Shown: one piece after another, positions 1 through 8,034 of the stretch
Layout: each line of letters starts with the position of its first letter
Numbering within the stretch: position 1 is the stretch's first letter
DNA from: an uncultured Alistipes sp.
Lineage (GTDB): Bacteria; Bacteroidota; Bacteroidia; Bacteroidales; Rikenellaceae
Direction of reading: 5' to 3'
NCBI RefSeq assembly: GCF_910580175.1
Contig: NZ_CAJTXD010000001.1
Span: 485,686-549,685, forward strand
Length of the DNA stretch: 64,000 nt
Program-made: the position numbers and the translations under genes
Notes under the pieces: model-generated
What the model saw: the letters and a program-made list of their open reading frames with translations, nothing else
Database searches by the model: none
Told to the model about the DNA's origin: nothing

Positions 1-88
1 CGCCCATCTGCAACAGCATCGTGCCGATCTTTTCGCCGATCGACCACGCCACGCCGCGCGCCACCTTATCTTTCAGAGCCTCCGCCAA
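1..88 (-). CDS. Polysaccharide flippase (Wzx-like), N-terminal fragment
   Basis: Partial gene that runs off the left edge; only about 29 codons are visible. The reading frame after a TTG at 88 gives LKDKVARGVAWS followed by IGEKIGTMLLQ, which resembles the start of Wzx/MATE-type oligosaccharide flippases (a short basic stretch, then GxxWS and the first membrane helix). In that family the protein moves lipid-linked sugar units across the inner membrane. The TTG lies 4 nt after the pyk stop, so it is probably the third gene of the aroQ-pyk transcript. The start codon is uncertain because no ATG fits. Identification rests on a short stretch and is tentative. Confidence 0.5.
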   Translation of the reverse strand, partial: MAEALKDKVARGVAWSIGEKIGTMLLQMG

Positions 89-92
89 GGTC

Positions 93-1568
93 TCACAACG
101 TTGCGCAGGCTCCGCCGCGCTCGTTGCGCTCACGGATGCGTTTCACATCGGCGATCTCCACATACGAAGCCCCGCCGTCGGGTCCGAAACTTCCGCCCAC
201 GATCGCCAGCAAGTCGCTCTCCTCCAGCCGGTCGCTCTGCTCGATCACTTCCATGGCATCCACCAGGAAGTGGTAGCGGTCGCACAACTCCTGTTTGCGC
301 AAGATCGGCACCACGCCGTACGAGAGGGCCAGAATCCGCTGGGCATGCAGCCGGTAGCACACGGCCACCACCGTCTTGCGGCCGCGGAACGCCGCCAGAT
401 AACGGCCCGTGCGGCCCGTCTTGGTGTCGAGCACCACATATTTGATCGGCAGGTTGGTCGACGCCCGCACGGCCGACCGCGCCAGCTGGGCCGTGATTTC
501 GTGGTTTACCGACACCATATCCATGTCGATCATCGGCTTGAAATGCGTTTCATCGCGTTCGATCTCCCGGGCGATGCGGGCCATCGTCTCCACGGCTTCC
601 ACCGGATAGTCGCCCATGGCCGTTTCGTCGCTCAGCATCACGGCGTCCACTCGTTCATAAATGGCGCTCGCCACGTCGCTGACCTCCGCACGCGTCGGCC
701 GCGGGTTGCGCACCATCGAGTAGAGCATCTGCGTGGCGATGATCACGGGGCGCTTGGCCGCGATGCACTTCTCCACGATGCGGCGCTGCGTGTTGGGGAT
801 CGCCTCGGCAGGCAGCTCCACGCCCAAGTCGCCGCGCGCCACCATGATGCCGTACGACGCCTCGATGATTTCGTCTATATTGTCCAGGCCCTCTTGGTTC
901 TCGATCTTCGAAATGATCTTGATCGGACTGCCGTGCTTATCCAGAATCGCCTGCACCGCCTGCACGTCGCGGATGCTCCGCACGAACGAGTGGGCGATGA
1001 AATCCACATCGTGCGCAATGGCCCATTCGATGAAACGGCGGTCTTTCTCCGTTACCGACGGCAGGTCGATCGACACGCCCGGCACATTCACGCTCTTGCG
1101 CGAGCGCAGCGCGCCGTCGCCCGCAAATTCGCACACCAGCTCCGTGTCGCTCTTCTCCACCACGCGCAGCTCCACTTCGCCGTCGGCGATGAGCATCCGC
1201 GCCCCCATCGGAATGTCGTCCACGATGCCCGGCACGTTCATGTATACCGTCTCGCGCGTCGTGGCGTCCGTACCGTCCGAGCCGCGCACGGCCACCCGGT
1301 CGCCCGCCTTGAACTCGATTCGCTCGCCGTACTCCGACGCCAGGGTCGTTACCCGGATTTCGGGGCCTTTGGTGTCGATCATTACAGGGATGGCCGGATC
1401 GACCCGATGCACCGTCTCCACGATCTGCGACGCGCCCTCCAGGGTCACGTGCGCCGAATTGATGCGCACCACGTCCATGCCCGCCTGCGCAAGGCTGCGC
1501 ACGAATTCCTCCGTACAGCGGAAGTCCGACATCGTGGCTACGATCTTGGTTTTTTTCATCTTATTCAT
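93..1568 (-). CDS. pyk: Pyruvate kinase
   Basis: Cytosolic glycolytic enzyme converting phosphoenolpyruvate and ADP to pyruvate and ATP. The 491-residue product has the family landmarks: KTKIVATMSD and MDVVRINSAH near the N terminus, MIDTKGPEIR at about residues 63-72, the catalytic-lysine segment IISKIENQEG, and GIMVARGDLGVE in the barrel. Length is normal. The start is ATG at 1568, 7 nt after the aroQ stop; an in-frame extension to 1778 would run through aroQ and has no family-like sequence. An ATG three codons later (MKKTK) is an equally good start. It probably shares the promoter upstream of aroQ. PpdK at 48 kb catalyses a related PEP/pyruvate conversion using pyrophosphate. Confidence 0.97.
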   Translation of the reverse strand: MNKMKKTKIVATMSDFRCTEEFVRSLAQAGMDVVRINSAHVTLEGASQIVETVHRVDPAIPVMIDTKGPEIRVTTLASEYGERIEFKAGDRVAVRGSDGTDATTRETVYMNVPGIVDDIPMGARMLIADGEVELRVVEKSDTELVCEFAGDGALRSRKSVNVPGVSIDLPSVTEKDRRFIEWAIAHDVDFIAHSFVRSIRDVQAVQAILDKHGSPIKIISKIENQEGLDNIDEIIEASYGIMVARGDLGVELPAEAIPNTQRRIVEKCIAAKRPVIIATQMLYSMVRNPRPTRAEVSDVASAIYERVDAVMLSDETAMGDYPVEAVETMARIAREIERDETHFKPMIDMDMVSVNHEITAQLARSAVRASTNLPIKYVVLDTKTGRTGRYLAAFRGRKTVVAVCYRLHAQRILALSYGVVPILRKQELCDRYHFLVDAMEVIEQSDRLEESDLLAIVGGSFGPDGGASYVEIADVKRIRERNERGGACATL

Positions 1569-1575
1569 CGTTCTT

Positions 1576-2028
1576 TTATTTTTTCTGTTTCTTCGTTGCT
1601 TGATTTTCAGTCCGCCCCAGCAGCGCTTCCACGCCCAGGCGGTAGGATTCGAGACCGAATCCCATGATCGACCCCACAGCCACGGGTGCCAGCAGCGACA
1701 CATGGCGGAACTCCTCACGAGCCAGGATCGACGAAATGTGCACCTCGACCACCGGCACCGCGATGGCCGACACGGCATCGCGCAGCGCCACCGACGTGTG
1801 GGTGTAGCCCCCGGCGTTCAGCACCACGCCGTCGTAGCGGCCCTCGGCCTGCTGGAGCGCATCGACCAGCTCGCCCTCCACGTTGGATTGGCGATAGTCG
1901 ATCCCCGCCTGCGGATAGCGCTCCCGCAGGCTTTGGAGCAGCCCGTCGAAGGTCTGCGTGCCGTACACCTCCGGGTCGCGGCGGCCCTGCAAATTGAGAT
2001 TCGGGCCGTTGAGTATCAATATTTCCAT
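1576..2028 (-). CDS. aroQ: 3-dehydroquinate dehydratase, type II
   Basis: Third step of the shikimate pathway: dehydration of 3-dehydroquinate to 3-dehydroshikimate. The 150-residue product matches the small dodecameric type II family: NGPNLNLQGRRDPEVYG at residues 6-22 with the catalytic Tyr, SNVEGELVD, LNAGGYTHTSVALRDA, and VEVHISS followed by REEFRH. ATG at 2028 is chosen because the family begins exactly at the ILNGPNL strand; a longer in-frame start at 2175 has no family support. It heads the aroQ-pyk transcript. Other aromatic pathway genes in the window (aroA, aroC) are about 29 kb away in another operon. Confidence 0.96.
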   Translation of the reverse strand: MEILILNGPNLNLQGRRDPEVYGTQTFDGLLQSLRERYPQAGIDYRQSNVEGELVDALQQAEGRYDGVVLNAGGYTHTSVALRDAVSAIAVPVVEVHISSILAREEFRHVSLLAPVAVGSIMGFGLESYRLGVEALLGRTENQATKKQKK

Positions 2029-2133
2029 AAGGAAGCCTCTTTTTTGCGGCACGGCATCGCTTCGGCGGCAGCTCGCGCCTGGATGCAACCCCCAAGGCGC
2101 GCGTTCCGCATTCGCAGTTTTCGTTTCGCGCCG

Positions 2134-2141
2134 CAAAGATA
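2134..2141 (-). promoter_or_regulatory. Putative -7 box for aroQ-pyk
   Basis: TATCTTTG on the minus strand fits the Bacteroidetes -7 consensus TAnnTTTG. It lies about 105 nt before the aroQ ATG. A TTG at 2168-2166 is the nearest upstream partner but the spacing of 24 nt is long, so only the -7 box is well supported. Confidence 0.55.
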
Positions 2142-2281
2142 GCGCAAATCGCGCGAAAAATCGGCCAAGAAACACAAATAATATTCATGCTCCCCGCCCA
2201 GTTTTTCGCTGTTCCGCCTTCCTGTTCGGCAATTTCCGAAAATTATTTCTCCCGAATCGTTCTTTTATTGCCCTAAATCGT

Positions 2282-2289
2282 TATTTTTG
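2282..2289 (+). promoter_or_regulatory. Putative -7 box for hpt-queE
   Basis: TATTTTTG fits TAnnTTTG and lies 28 nt before the hpt ATG, a usual leader length. No clear TTTG was found at the expected upstream distance. Confidence 0.55.
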
Positions 2290-2317
2290 CATTTATAAAC
2301 TATCCGTTTTCTACCCC

Positions 2318-2860
2318 ATGAAGGAGATCATCCAGCTTCACGACAAAAAGTTCCGCATCATGATCCCCGCCGAGAAGATCGACGAGGCGGTCAGCGCCGT
2401 TGCACAGCGCATCAACCAGGATTACGCCGACAAGGAGACCCCGTTGTTCGTCGGCGTGTTGAACGGCTCGTTCATGTTCATGAGCGATCTGATCAAAAAA
2501 ATCGAGTTCAACAACGAACTTTCTTTCGTCAAGCTCTCCTCTTACGAGGGCACTTCTTCGACCGGCCAGGTCAAGAGTCTCATCGGGTTGAACAACTCCA
2601 TCGAAGGGCGCCACATCATCGTAGTCGAAGACATCGTCGACACCGGCGAGTCGATCGAGCACATGGTGCGCGACCTGGAGGCCCGCAAGCCGGCCAGCAT
2701 CGACGTCTGCACGCTCTTCTTCAAGCCCGGCTCCTACCGCAAGCAGCTGCCCATCCGCTACCGCGCCATGGAGATCGGCAACGAATTCATCGTCGGCTAC
2801 GGACTCGACTACGACCAGCTGGGCCGCAGTCTCAAAGACATCTACGTCGTTACCGAATGA
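2318..2860 (+). CDS. hpt: Hypoxanthine phosphoribosyltransferase
   Basis: Purine salvage enzyme that joins hypoxanthine (and usually guanine) to PRPP. The 180-residue product carries GVLNGSFMF, the PRPP-binding motif VVEDIVDTG at residues 102-110 and the late substrate loop around GYGLDYDQLGR. ATG at 2318 is chosen: the upstream in-frame extension covers the promoter region and has no family-like sequence. The stop overlaps the queE start by 4 nt (ATGA), so the two genes are probably translationally coupled. Confidence 0.96.
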   Translation: MKEIIQLHDKKFRIMIPAEKIDEAVSAVAQRINQDYADKETPLFVGVLNGSFMFMSDLIKKIEFNNELSFVKLSSYEGTSSTGQVKSLIGLNNSIEGRHIIVVEDIVDTGESIEHMVRDLEARKPASIDVCTLFFKPGSYRKQLPIRYRAMEIGNEFIVGYGLDYDQLGRSLKDIYVVTE

Positions 2861-3492
2861 TCGCCGCCCCCGACACCGCATCGCTCGACGGCGGGCGTCT
2901 GCTGCCCGTCGCCGAGGATTTCTACACCCTCCAGGGAGAGGGATTCCACGCCGGCCGGGCCGCTTACTTCATCCGGCTGGGCGGCTGCGACGTCGGCTGC
3001 GCCTGGTGCGACGCCAAGTACGCCTGGAATCCGGCGCTCTTTCCCCCGACCGACGTGCAGACGCTCGTGGCCCGGGCCGTGGCGTCCGGCGCCCCCGCCG
3101 CAGTCATTACCGGCGGCGAGCCGCTGCTCTACCCGCTCGACGAGCTGACCCGCTGCTTGTCCGAAAGGGGGTTGCAGGTCTTCCTCGAAACCTCCGGATC
3201 GCATCCGTTCAGCGGGCGCTTCGACTGGGTGTGTCTCTCGCCCAAGCGCAGAAAGCCGCCCGTCGACGAAGCGTTCGGCAGGGCTTCCGAGCTGAAAGTC
3301 GTCATCGGCAGCAACGAGGATTTCGAATGGGCCGAAGCCAACGCAGCCCGTGTCGGCGCCGGCTGCCGTCTCTCGCTCCAGCCCGAATGGAGCGTCGCGG
3401 AACAGATCATGCCCGCCATCGTCGACTATGTCAAAAGCCATCCCCGCTGGACGGTCTCCATCCAGACGCACAAATACATGAATATTCCGTAG
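2857..3492 (+). CDS. queE: 7-carboxy-7-deazaguanine synthase (radical SAM)
   Basis: Radical SAM enzyme that contracts 6-carboxytetrahydropterin to 7-carboxy-7-deazaguanine in the queuosine/preQ0 pathway. The 211-residue product has the early EDFYTLQGEG motif, the cluster motif CxxxCxxC at C44, C48 and C51 (CDVGCAWC), the GGEPLLYP SAM-binding loop and the closing SIQTHKYMNIP segment typical of QueE. The start overlaps the hpt stop, making a two-gene salvage/deazapurine unit. No other queuosine genes are in the window. Confidence 0.95.
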   Translation: MIAAPDTASLDGGRLLPVAEDFYTLQGEGFHAGRAAYFIRLGGCDVGCAWCDAKYAWNPALFPPTDVQTLVARAVASGAPAAVITGGEPLLYPLDELTRCLSERGLQVFLETSGSHPFSGRFDWVCLSPKRRKPPVDEAFGRASELKVVIGSNEDFEWAEANAARVGAGCRLSLQPEWSVAEQIMPAIVDYVKSHPRWTVSIQTHKYMNIP

Positions 3493-3567
3493 CGCCCATC
3501 GCACCGAAGCATCGGGTCTCTCCGGTTCTTCGCCCGGCGCACCGCACTGCAAACAAGAGCCTTTTCC

Positions 3568-3846
3568 ATGAATCTTCAGACCGGCCGTAAACTTTGGGTC
3601 GTCGCCACGACGGTCATCATCGCTTTCACGATCTTCATCGTGGGGCGCAACGCCGTGCATGCCGTGAAGATCAAGCGTCAGATCAACGCCTTGCAGCGCG
3701 AAAAGGAGTTCTTCCAAGCCAAGATCGAGGCCGACAGCACGCTGCTCGAACGGCTCCGCTACGACGAATACCTCGAAGAATACGCCCGCGAGCATTTCCG
3801 CATGCAGCGGCCCGACGAACACGTATATATTATAGAGGAAGAGTAG
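3568..3846 (+). CDS. Septum formation initiator family protein (DivIC/FtsB-like)
   Basis: A 92-residue single-pass membrane protein: a helix at about residues 9-26 (VVATTVIIAFTIFIVG), then a coiled coil at about 30-60 (IKRQINALQREKEFFQAKIE) and a short acidic tail. This layout matches the DivIC/FtsB family, which bridges FtsL and FtsQ at the division site in the periplasm. The gene follows queE by 75 nt on the same strand. The family call rests on architecture and the coiled coil followed by an RxxF-like element (AREHFRMQRP), which is common in these proteins. Confidence 0.8.
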   Translation: MNLQTGRKLWVVATTVIIAFTIFIVGRNAVHAVKIKRQINALQREKEFFQAKIEADSTLLERLRYDEYLEEYAREHFRMQRPDEHVYIIEEE

Positions 3847-4008
3847 GCAGGACTTCCGATTCGTGCCGCACGATCGTCTCCGCAGCCCCCTGCACAGCAA
3901 CCTTTGCCCCTCTGTCCGGCAGCCTGTCTGCCCGGTCTCTCCCCTCTGCCTTTCTGTCCGGTTGCTGCGGTCTCGGCGCGGCACGTTTCCGCCCGAGCGG
4001 ATCGAGGA

Positions 4009-4947
4009 TCAATAGTGTTCGAATCCGCGCCAGTCGAGCAGTACTTCCGCACCGTCGCGCCGCCACGTCAAGGCATTGCCCGCGACGATCCGCCCCACTT
4101 CATACAGCGGTTCTCCGAAACGGTTCCGGTAGTCCGCCGCCAGTTGCCCCGCAGCATCCCGCGAGGCGGACAACAGCAGTTTGTAGTCCTCGCCTCCACA
4201 TGCCGCCGTGCGCAGATCGGCCCCCTCAGCCACCGGTATCCGATCCAGATCGATCGCGGCACCCACGCTCGAGCACGCCATGATATGGCATACATCCGAC
4301 GCCAGACCGTCCGAGAGATCCATCATCGCATGCACTTCCGGCCGTGCTCCCAGCCATTGCCCCTCCTCGACCTGCGGCCGGGGATTGCGATGTTCCGCCG
4401 CCAGGGGAGTATCGTACGTCCCTGACAGCATGTCGCGCAGACCTGCTCCCGAAGCCCCCAGCCGCCCCGTCACGAACAGCACGTCGTCCGCAGCGGCCGC
4501 ACTGCGGCGTTTCAGATGCCCGTCGGGCGCCCGGCCGATCGCCGTCACATTGATCGTAATGCCGGTCTGCGAACACGTCGTGTCGCCGCCGATCAGCGCC
4601 ACCCCATAACGGGCCGCCAGGGCATGGTAGCCCGTCATGAACCGTGCGGCCCACTCTTGCGTCGCATCCGCCGGCAAGGCGATCGACAGCAGTGTTGCCA
4701 CCGGACGCGCACCCATGGCGGCTACGTCGCTCAAATTCACGGCCAAAGCCTTTCCGCCCAACTCCTCGGGCGTGGTCGCAGCACGCAGGAAATGCACCCC
4801 CTCGGTCAGCAGGTCGGCCGTGAACACCAACGACTCGCCTGCTCCCGTCGGCAGCACGGCGCAGTCGTCGCCGATCCCCTCGAAGCCGTTGCGGGGCAGA
4901 TCGGCGCACAGCGTGCGAATGGCCTCTATGAATCCGAATTCAGTCAT
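4009..4947 (-). CDS. thiL: Thiamine-monophosphate kinase
   Basis: ATP-dependent kinase converting thiamine monophosphate to thiamine pyrophosphate. The 312-residue product has GIGDDCAVL near residue 22, FTADLLTEGVHF, LSDVAAMGARP, IGGDTT and MMDLSDGLASD, all typical of ThiL (PurM-like fold). ATG at 4947 starts the family-like sequence. The upstream in-frame extension to 5091 is encoded by a dispersed promoter repeat and is not protein-coding. It is probably transcribed from the promoter inside that repeat (-7 box at 4975-4968). Confidence 0.96.
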   Translation of the reverse strand: MTEFGFIEAIRTLCADLPRNGFEGIGDDCAVLPTGAGESLVFTADLLTEGVHFLRAATTPEELGGKALAVNLSDVAAMGARPVATLLSIALPADATQEWAARFMTGYHALAARYGVALIGGDTTCSQTGITINVTAIGRAPDGHLKRRSAAAADDVLFVTGRLGASGAGLRDMLSGTYDTPLAAEHRNPRPQVEEGQWLGARPEVHAMMDLSDGLASDVCHIMACSSVGAAIDLDRIPVAEGADLRTAACGGEDYKLLLSASRDAAGQLAADYRNRFGEPLYEVGRIVAGNALTWRRDGAEVLLDWRGFEHY

Positions 4948-4967
4948 CGTGTCCGGTTTGTTTCTCA

Positions 4968-5040
4968 CAAAAATACGAATAAGCGAGGGCAAAAGCAAGC
5001 TCGCTTGCATTTTGCCGAGCGAGAGTATCGAATAATCCGA
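4968..5040 (-). repeat. Dispersed promoter-hairpin repeat, copy a
   Basis: One unit of the ~74-bp palindromic family in this window, in minus orientation, ending 21 nt before thiL. It holds a bulged hairpin (arms 4988-5000 and 5003-5016), a -33 CTTG at 4999-4996, a 20-nt spacer and a -7 box TATTTTTG at 4975-4968. The remnant GTATCG at about 5034-5039 looks like the edge of a second, decayed unit. It probably serves as the thiL promoter. Confidence 0.8.
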
Positions 5041-5130
5041 CACCCGAATGGAGGTGGAAGCAGCCGATCCGAACGGAGACAACACGAACACTCCGAACAG
5101 GGCGCTCCGACGTCCTTGCCGAATGGGGCA

Positions 5131-5186
5131 TAAACAATCCGTTCCCCAGACCCGGCATTCCTGCCCGTCTCGGGAACGGATCGTTC
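5131..5186 (-). terminator. Terminator of the rnf operon
   Basis: A long stem just after rnfA: an arm around CGATCCGTTCCC pairs with GGGGAACGGATTG, extended inward by AGAC/GTCT, and is followed on the minus strand by a short T-rich stretch. It separates the rnf operon from thiL. Confidence 0.7.
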
Positions 5187-5206
5187 AAAAGCGCCTGCGC
5201 TTCAAG

Positions 5207-5785
5207 CTATACCAGTCCGGAGAAGCCCATGAACGCCATGGCGAGGATTCCGGCCGTAACCAGCGCAATGGGAATGCCCTTGAATGCCTTGGGCACATCC
5301 TCGAAATCCAACCGTTCGCGGATACCAGCAAAGAGCACCAGCGCCAGCGCGAAGCCCAAAGCCGTGGCGACCGAGTAGGTCACGCTCTGCAACAAGTCGA
5401 ATTCCTTCTGGATCATGAGAATCGCCACGCCCAGCACGGCGCAGTTGGTCGTGATGAGCGGCAAGAAGATGCCCAGCGCCTGATAGAGGGCCGGCGACAG
5501 CTTCTTGAGGATGATCTCCACCATCTGCACCAGCGCCGCGATTACCAGAATGAAAACGATCGTCTGCATATACACGATGTCCAGCGGCACGAGCACGTAG
5601 GTCTGGATCAGCCAAGCCACCACAGCGGCGATCGCCATCACGAACGTTACGGCAGCGCCCATACCCAGCGATGTTTCCACTTTCGACGACACGCCCAGGA
5701 AGGGGCAGATGCCGAGGAACTGCGCCAGCACCACGTTATTCACGAAGATGGCGCCGATGATGATTGCAAAATATGAAAGCTCCAT
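5207..5785 (-). CDS. rnfA: Rnf electron transport complex subunit A
   Basis: Integral membrane subunit of the Rnf complex (ferredoxin:NAD+ oxidoreductase that pumps Na+ or H+). The 192-residue product has about six hydrophobic helices and the family sequence FVNNVVLAQFLGICPFLGVS near the N terminus, with LPLITTNCAVLG in the middle. It shares ancestry with RnfE and NqrD/E, and the NCAVLG motif (NCIILG in RnfE) lies where the inverted repeats meet. It is the last gene of the operon, 2 nt after rnfE and before a strong terminator. Confidence 0.95.
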   Translation of the reverse strand: MELSYFAIIIGAIFVNNVVLAQFLGICPFLGVSSKVETSLGMGAAVTFVMAIAAVVAWLIQTYVLVPLDIVYMQTIVFILVIAALVQMVEIILKKLSPALYQALGIFLPLITTNCAVLGVAILMIQKEFDLLQSVTYSVATALGFALALVLFAGIRERLDFEDVPKAFKGIPIALVTAGILAMAFMGFSGLV

Positions 5786-5787
5786 AA

Positions 5788-6372
5788 CTATTTCTTGGCT
5801 AATTTGTTAAACAATACCATCAGGTAGCCCAGCACGAGAAAGGCACCCGGCGCCAGCACGAAGATCAACGGCGTATAGTTCCCGATACCGAGATTCGCCC
5901 CGAAGATCGAGCCGCTGCCCAGGATTTCGCGCACCGCACCGATTACCGTGAGCGAAAGCGTGAACCCCAGGCCGATGCCGATACCGTCCAGCACCGAGTC
6001 GAAAGCCGAATTCTTCGACGCGAACGCCTCGGCGCGGCCCAGGATGATGCAGTTTACCACGATCAACGGGATGAACACGCCCAGCGACGCATAAAGTGCC
6101 GGCACGAACGCCTGCATCAACATCTGGATAATGGTCACGAACGACGCAATGATGACGATGAACGCCGGAATGCGCACCTTATCCGGAATGATGTTCTTTA
6201 CCAGCGAAATTACCAAGTTCGACATGATGAGCACGGCCATCGTCGCCAGACCCATGCCCATGCCGTTCTCGGCCGAGGTCGTCGTACCCAGCGTGGGGCA
6301 CATGCCCAGCACCAGAACGAACGTCGGGTTGTTCTTGACAATACCGCTCAATATGATATTCAACTTATTCAT
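5788..6372 (-). CDS. rnfE: Rnf electron transport complex subunit E
   Basis: Membrane subunit of Rnf, 194 residues, starting MNKLNIILSGIVKNNPTF. It has the family sequence LVLGMCPTLGTTTSAENGMGMG and the internal motif IPLIVVNCIILGRAEAF, plus about six membrane helices. It overlaps rnfG by 8 nt and precedes rnfA by 2 nt. Its pairing with RnfA is typical of the two homologous membrane subunits that surround an iron-sulfur centre in the Rnf/NQR superfamily. Confidence 0.95.
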   Translation of the reverse strand: MNKLNIILSGIVKNNPTFVLVLGMCPTLGTTTSAENGMGMGLATMAVLIMSNLVISLVKNIIPDKVRIPAFIVIIASFVTIIQMLMQAFVPALYASLGVFIPLIVVNCIILGRAEAFASKNSAFDSVLDGIGIGLGFTLSLTVIGAVREILGSGSIFGANLGIGNYTPLIFVLAPGAFLVLGYLMVLFNKLAKK

Positions 6373-7015
6373 TTTGACCTCCTTCCTGAGCCGCAGGCTC
6401 GTTGGTTCTCGATGCGCCGGTCGCCGTATCGGTCACGCTTTCGCCCGCCGCAACGTTCTTATAGGCCATCCACGCCCGGTTGATCGCATCCACATATGCA
6501 CGCGACGAAATCGTCGCCGCCGTCAGCGCATCCACGTCGCCGCCGTCCTTCGTGACGGCCAGCTTGCCGCCGACCAGTTTTTTCGCTTCCAGCAGCTGGC
6601 CCTTGATGCTGTTGAGCAGCGGGTTGCCTTCATCGGCCATCTTCGTGCCCAGTCCCGGAGTCTCCGTCTGCTTGAGCACGTTCACGTTGATGACCTCGCC
6701 CGCAGGCGTGAAACCCACCATCAGATTGATCGCTCCGCCGAAGCCTTGCTTCGACATCGTTTCCACGGCATATCCCACCACGGCATCGCCCTGCGTAGCG
6801 GTGTAGACCGCAATAGGCATCTCGTCGATAGTCAGTTCCGTCACCGCCGTAGCGTCGAAGAGCGGCAGCACGCCGTTCAGCGCCTCGATCTTGGCTGCCT
6901 GCTCGGCCTGCGCGATCGGCTCGGCCGTAATCATGTTGACCGCACCGACCCCGGCCGACGCGACAAGCGTGATGCCGAAGAGGACGGCCGTCATGTTCAA
7001 AAGTGTGCTTTTCAT
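6365..7015 (-). CDS. rnfG: Rnf electron transport complex subunit G (FMN-carrying)
   Basis: Single-pass membrane protein with a large periplasmic FMN domain, 216 residues. An N-terminal helix spans about residues 8-30. The covalent flavin site matches LTAATISS with T168 as the probable attachment Thr; the family usually has SGAT, so TAAT is a mild variant. Flavin transfer to this Thr needs an ApbE-type enzyme, which is not in this window. The C-terminal tail after residue 185 is hydrophilic. It lies between rnfD (13 nt) and rnfE (8-nt overlap). Confidence 0.94.
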   Translation of the reverse strand: MKSTLLNMTAVLFGITLVASAGVGAVNMITAEPIAQAEQAAKIEALNGVLPLFDATAVTELTIDEMPIAVYTATQGDAVVGYAVETMSKQGFGGAINLMVGFTPAGEVINVNVLKQTETPGLGTKMADEGNPLLNSIKGQLLEAKKLVGGKLAVTKDGGDVDALTAATISSRAYVDAINRAWMAYKNVAAGESVTDTATGASRTNEPAAQEGGQNE

Positions 7016-7028
7016 AACGTTATCCTCC

Positions 7029-7994
7029 TTATTTCACGCCGAAGCGCTTGGGTTTCACATATTTGTTTATCAAAGGCACGGTCGAGTTCATGATCAGGAT
7101 CGCGAACGACATACCCTCCGGATAAGCACCCCACAGACGGATGCACATCGTGATGGCACCGATGCCGATCGCAAAGATCACACCTCCGCGCACGGTCATC
7201 GGCGAAGTCGAATAATCGGTCGCCATGAAGATCGCGCCCAGCATCGCACCGCCGGCCAGCACATGAAACAGCGGGAGCTGCCACAGCGCAGGGCTTTCGA
7301 AGCCCGACGCAGCCAGTTCCGCCACAAACGCGAAAAGCGCCATGGTAGCCAGCACCGTTACCGGAATCTGCCAGGTAATGACCTTGCGCCACAGCAGATA
7401 GACGAAGCCGGCGAGCAGCGCCAGCGCAGCCACCTCGCCCAGCGAACCGGGCATATTGCCCAACATCAAGTCCTGCATGTTCATCATGCCGGCCGAAGCT
7501 GCGCCTTGCTTGACAGCGGCCAGCGGCGTCGCGCCGGAGAGCGCATCGAAGCCCTCGACCTGAGGGAAAGTCGTCATCTGCACAGGATAGGCGATCAGCA
7601 GGAAGACTCGACCCACCAAAGCGGGGTTGAACGGGTTCTTACCCAAGCCGCCGAAGGTCATCTTGGCGACCGCGATCGCCACGAAAGCGCCGATCAGCAC
7701 GATCCACCACGGAATCGACGCCGGCAGGTTGAACGCCAGCAGCACGCCCGTCACTACGGCCGACCAGTTGCCGATCGTCGGAGCGCCGCCGACCAGGAAT
7801 CGTTGGATCAAGTATTCGAACACCACGCACGACGCCACCGAAAGCGCCGTCACGCAGAGCGCGCTCCAGCCGAAGACCACCGTCGAGACGACCAGCGCCG
7901 GCATCAAGGCGATTACCACGTCGCGCATGATCCGGGTCGTCGACTGCGAAGTCTGCACATGGGGTGCAGGAGCGACGATAAGTTTGTTTGCCAT
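7029..7994 (-). CDS. rnfD: Rnf electron transport complex subunit D (FMN-carrying)
   Basis: Membrane subunit with covalent FMN, 321 residues and about nine to ten helices. The flavin site SGAT at residues 153-156 (T156 probable attachment) lies after GKNPFNPALVGRVFL. The C-terminal half has the ATDYSTSPMTVRG segment typical of RnfD/NqrB. ATG at 7994 is chosen (MANKLIVAPAPH); the longer in-frame start at 8063 overlaps rnfC and lacks family sequence. Confidence 0.95.
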   Translation of the reverse strand: MANKLIVAPAPHVQTSQSTTRIMRDVVIALMPALVVSTVVFGWSALCVTALSVASCVVFEYLIQRFLVGGAPTIGNWSAVVTGVLLAFNLPASIPWWIVLIGAFVAIAVAKMTFGGLGKNPFNPALVGRVFLLIAYPVQMTTFPQVEGFDALSGATPLAAVKQGAASAGMMNMQDLMLGNMPGSLGEVAALALLAGFVYLLWRKVITWQIPVTVLATMALFAFVAELAASGFESPALWQLPLFHVLAGGAMLGAIFMATDYSTSPMTVRGGVIFAIGIGAITMCIRLWGAYPEGMSFAILIMNSTVPLINKYVKPKRFGVK

Positions 7995-8034
7995 ATTGTT
8001 TTGGTTTTTCCTTTTACTTGTTTTTCGGTCGCCA

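Noticed and set aside
21..1667. A 548-codon plus-strand frame over pyk
   Set aside because: Antisense shadow of pyk, rich in His and Arg, as expected for reversed GC-rich codons.
4948..5091. N-terminal extension of thiL
   Set aside because: The added residues come from a dispersed repeat that also gives the same kind of peptide before glyQS and the CyuA-like gene.
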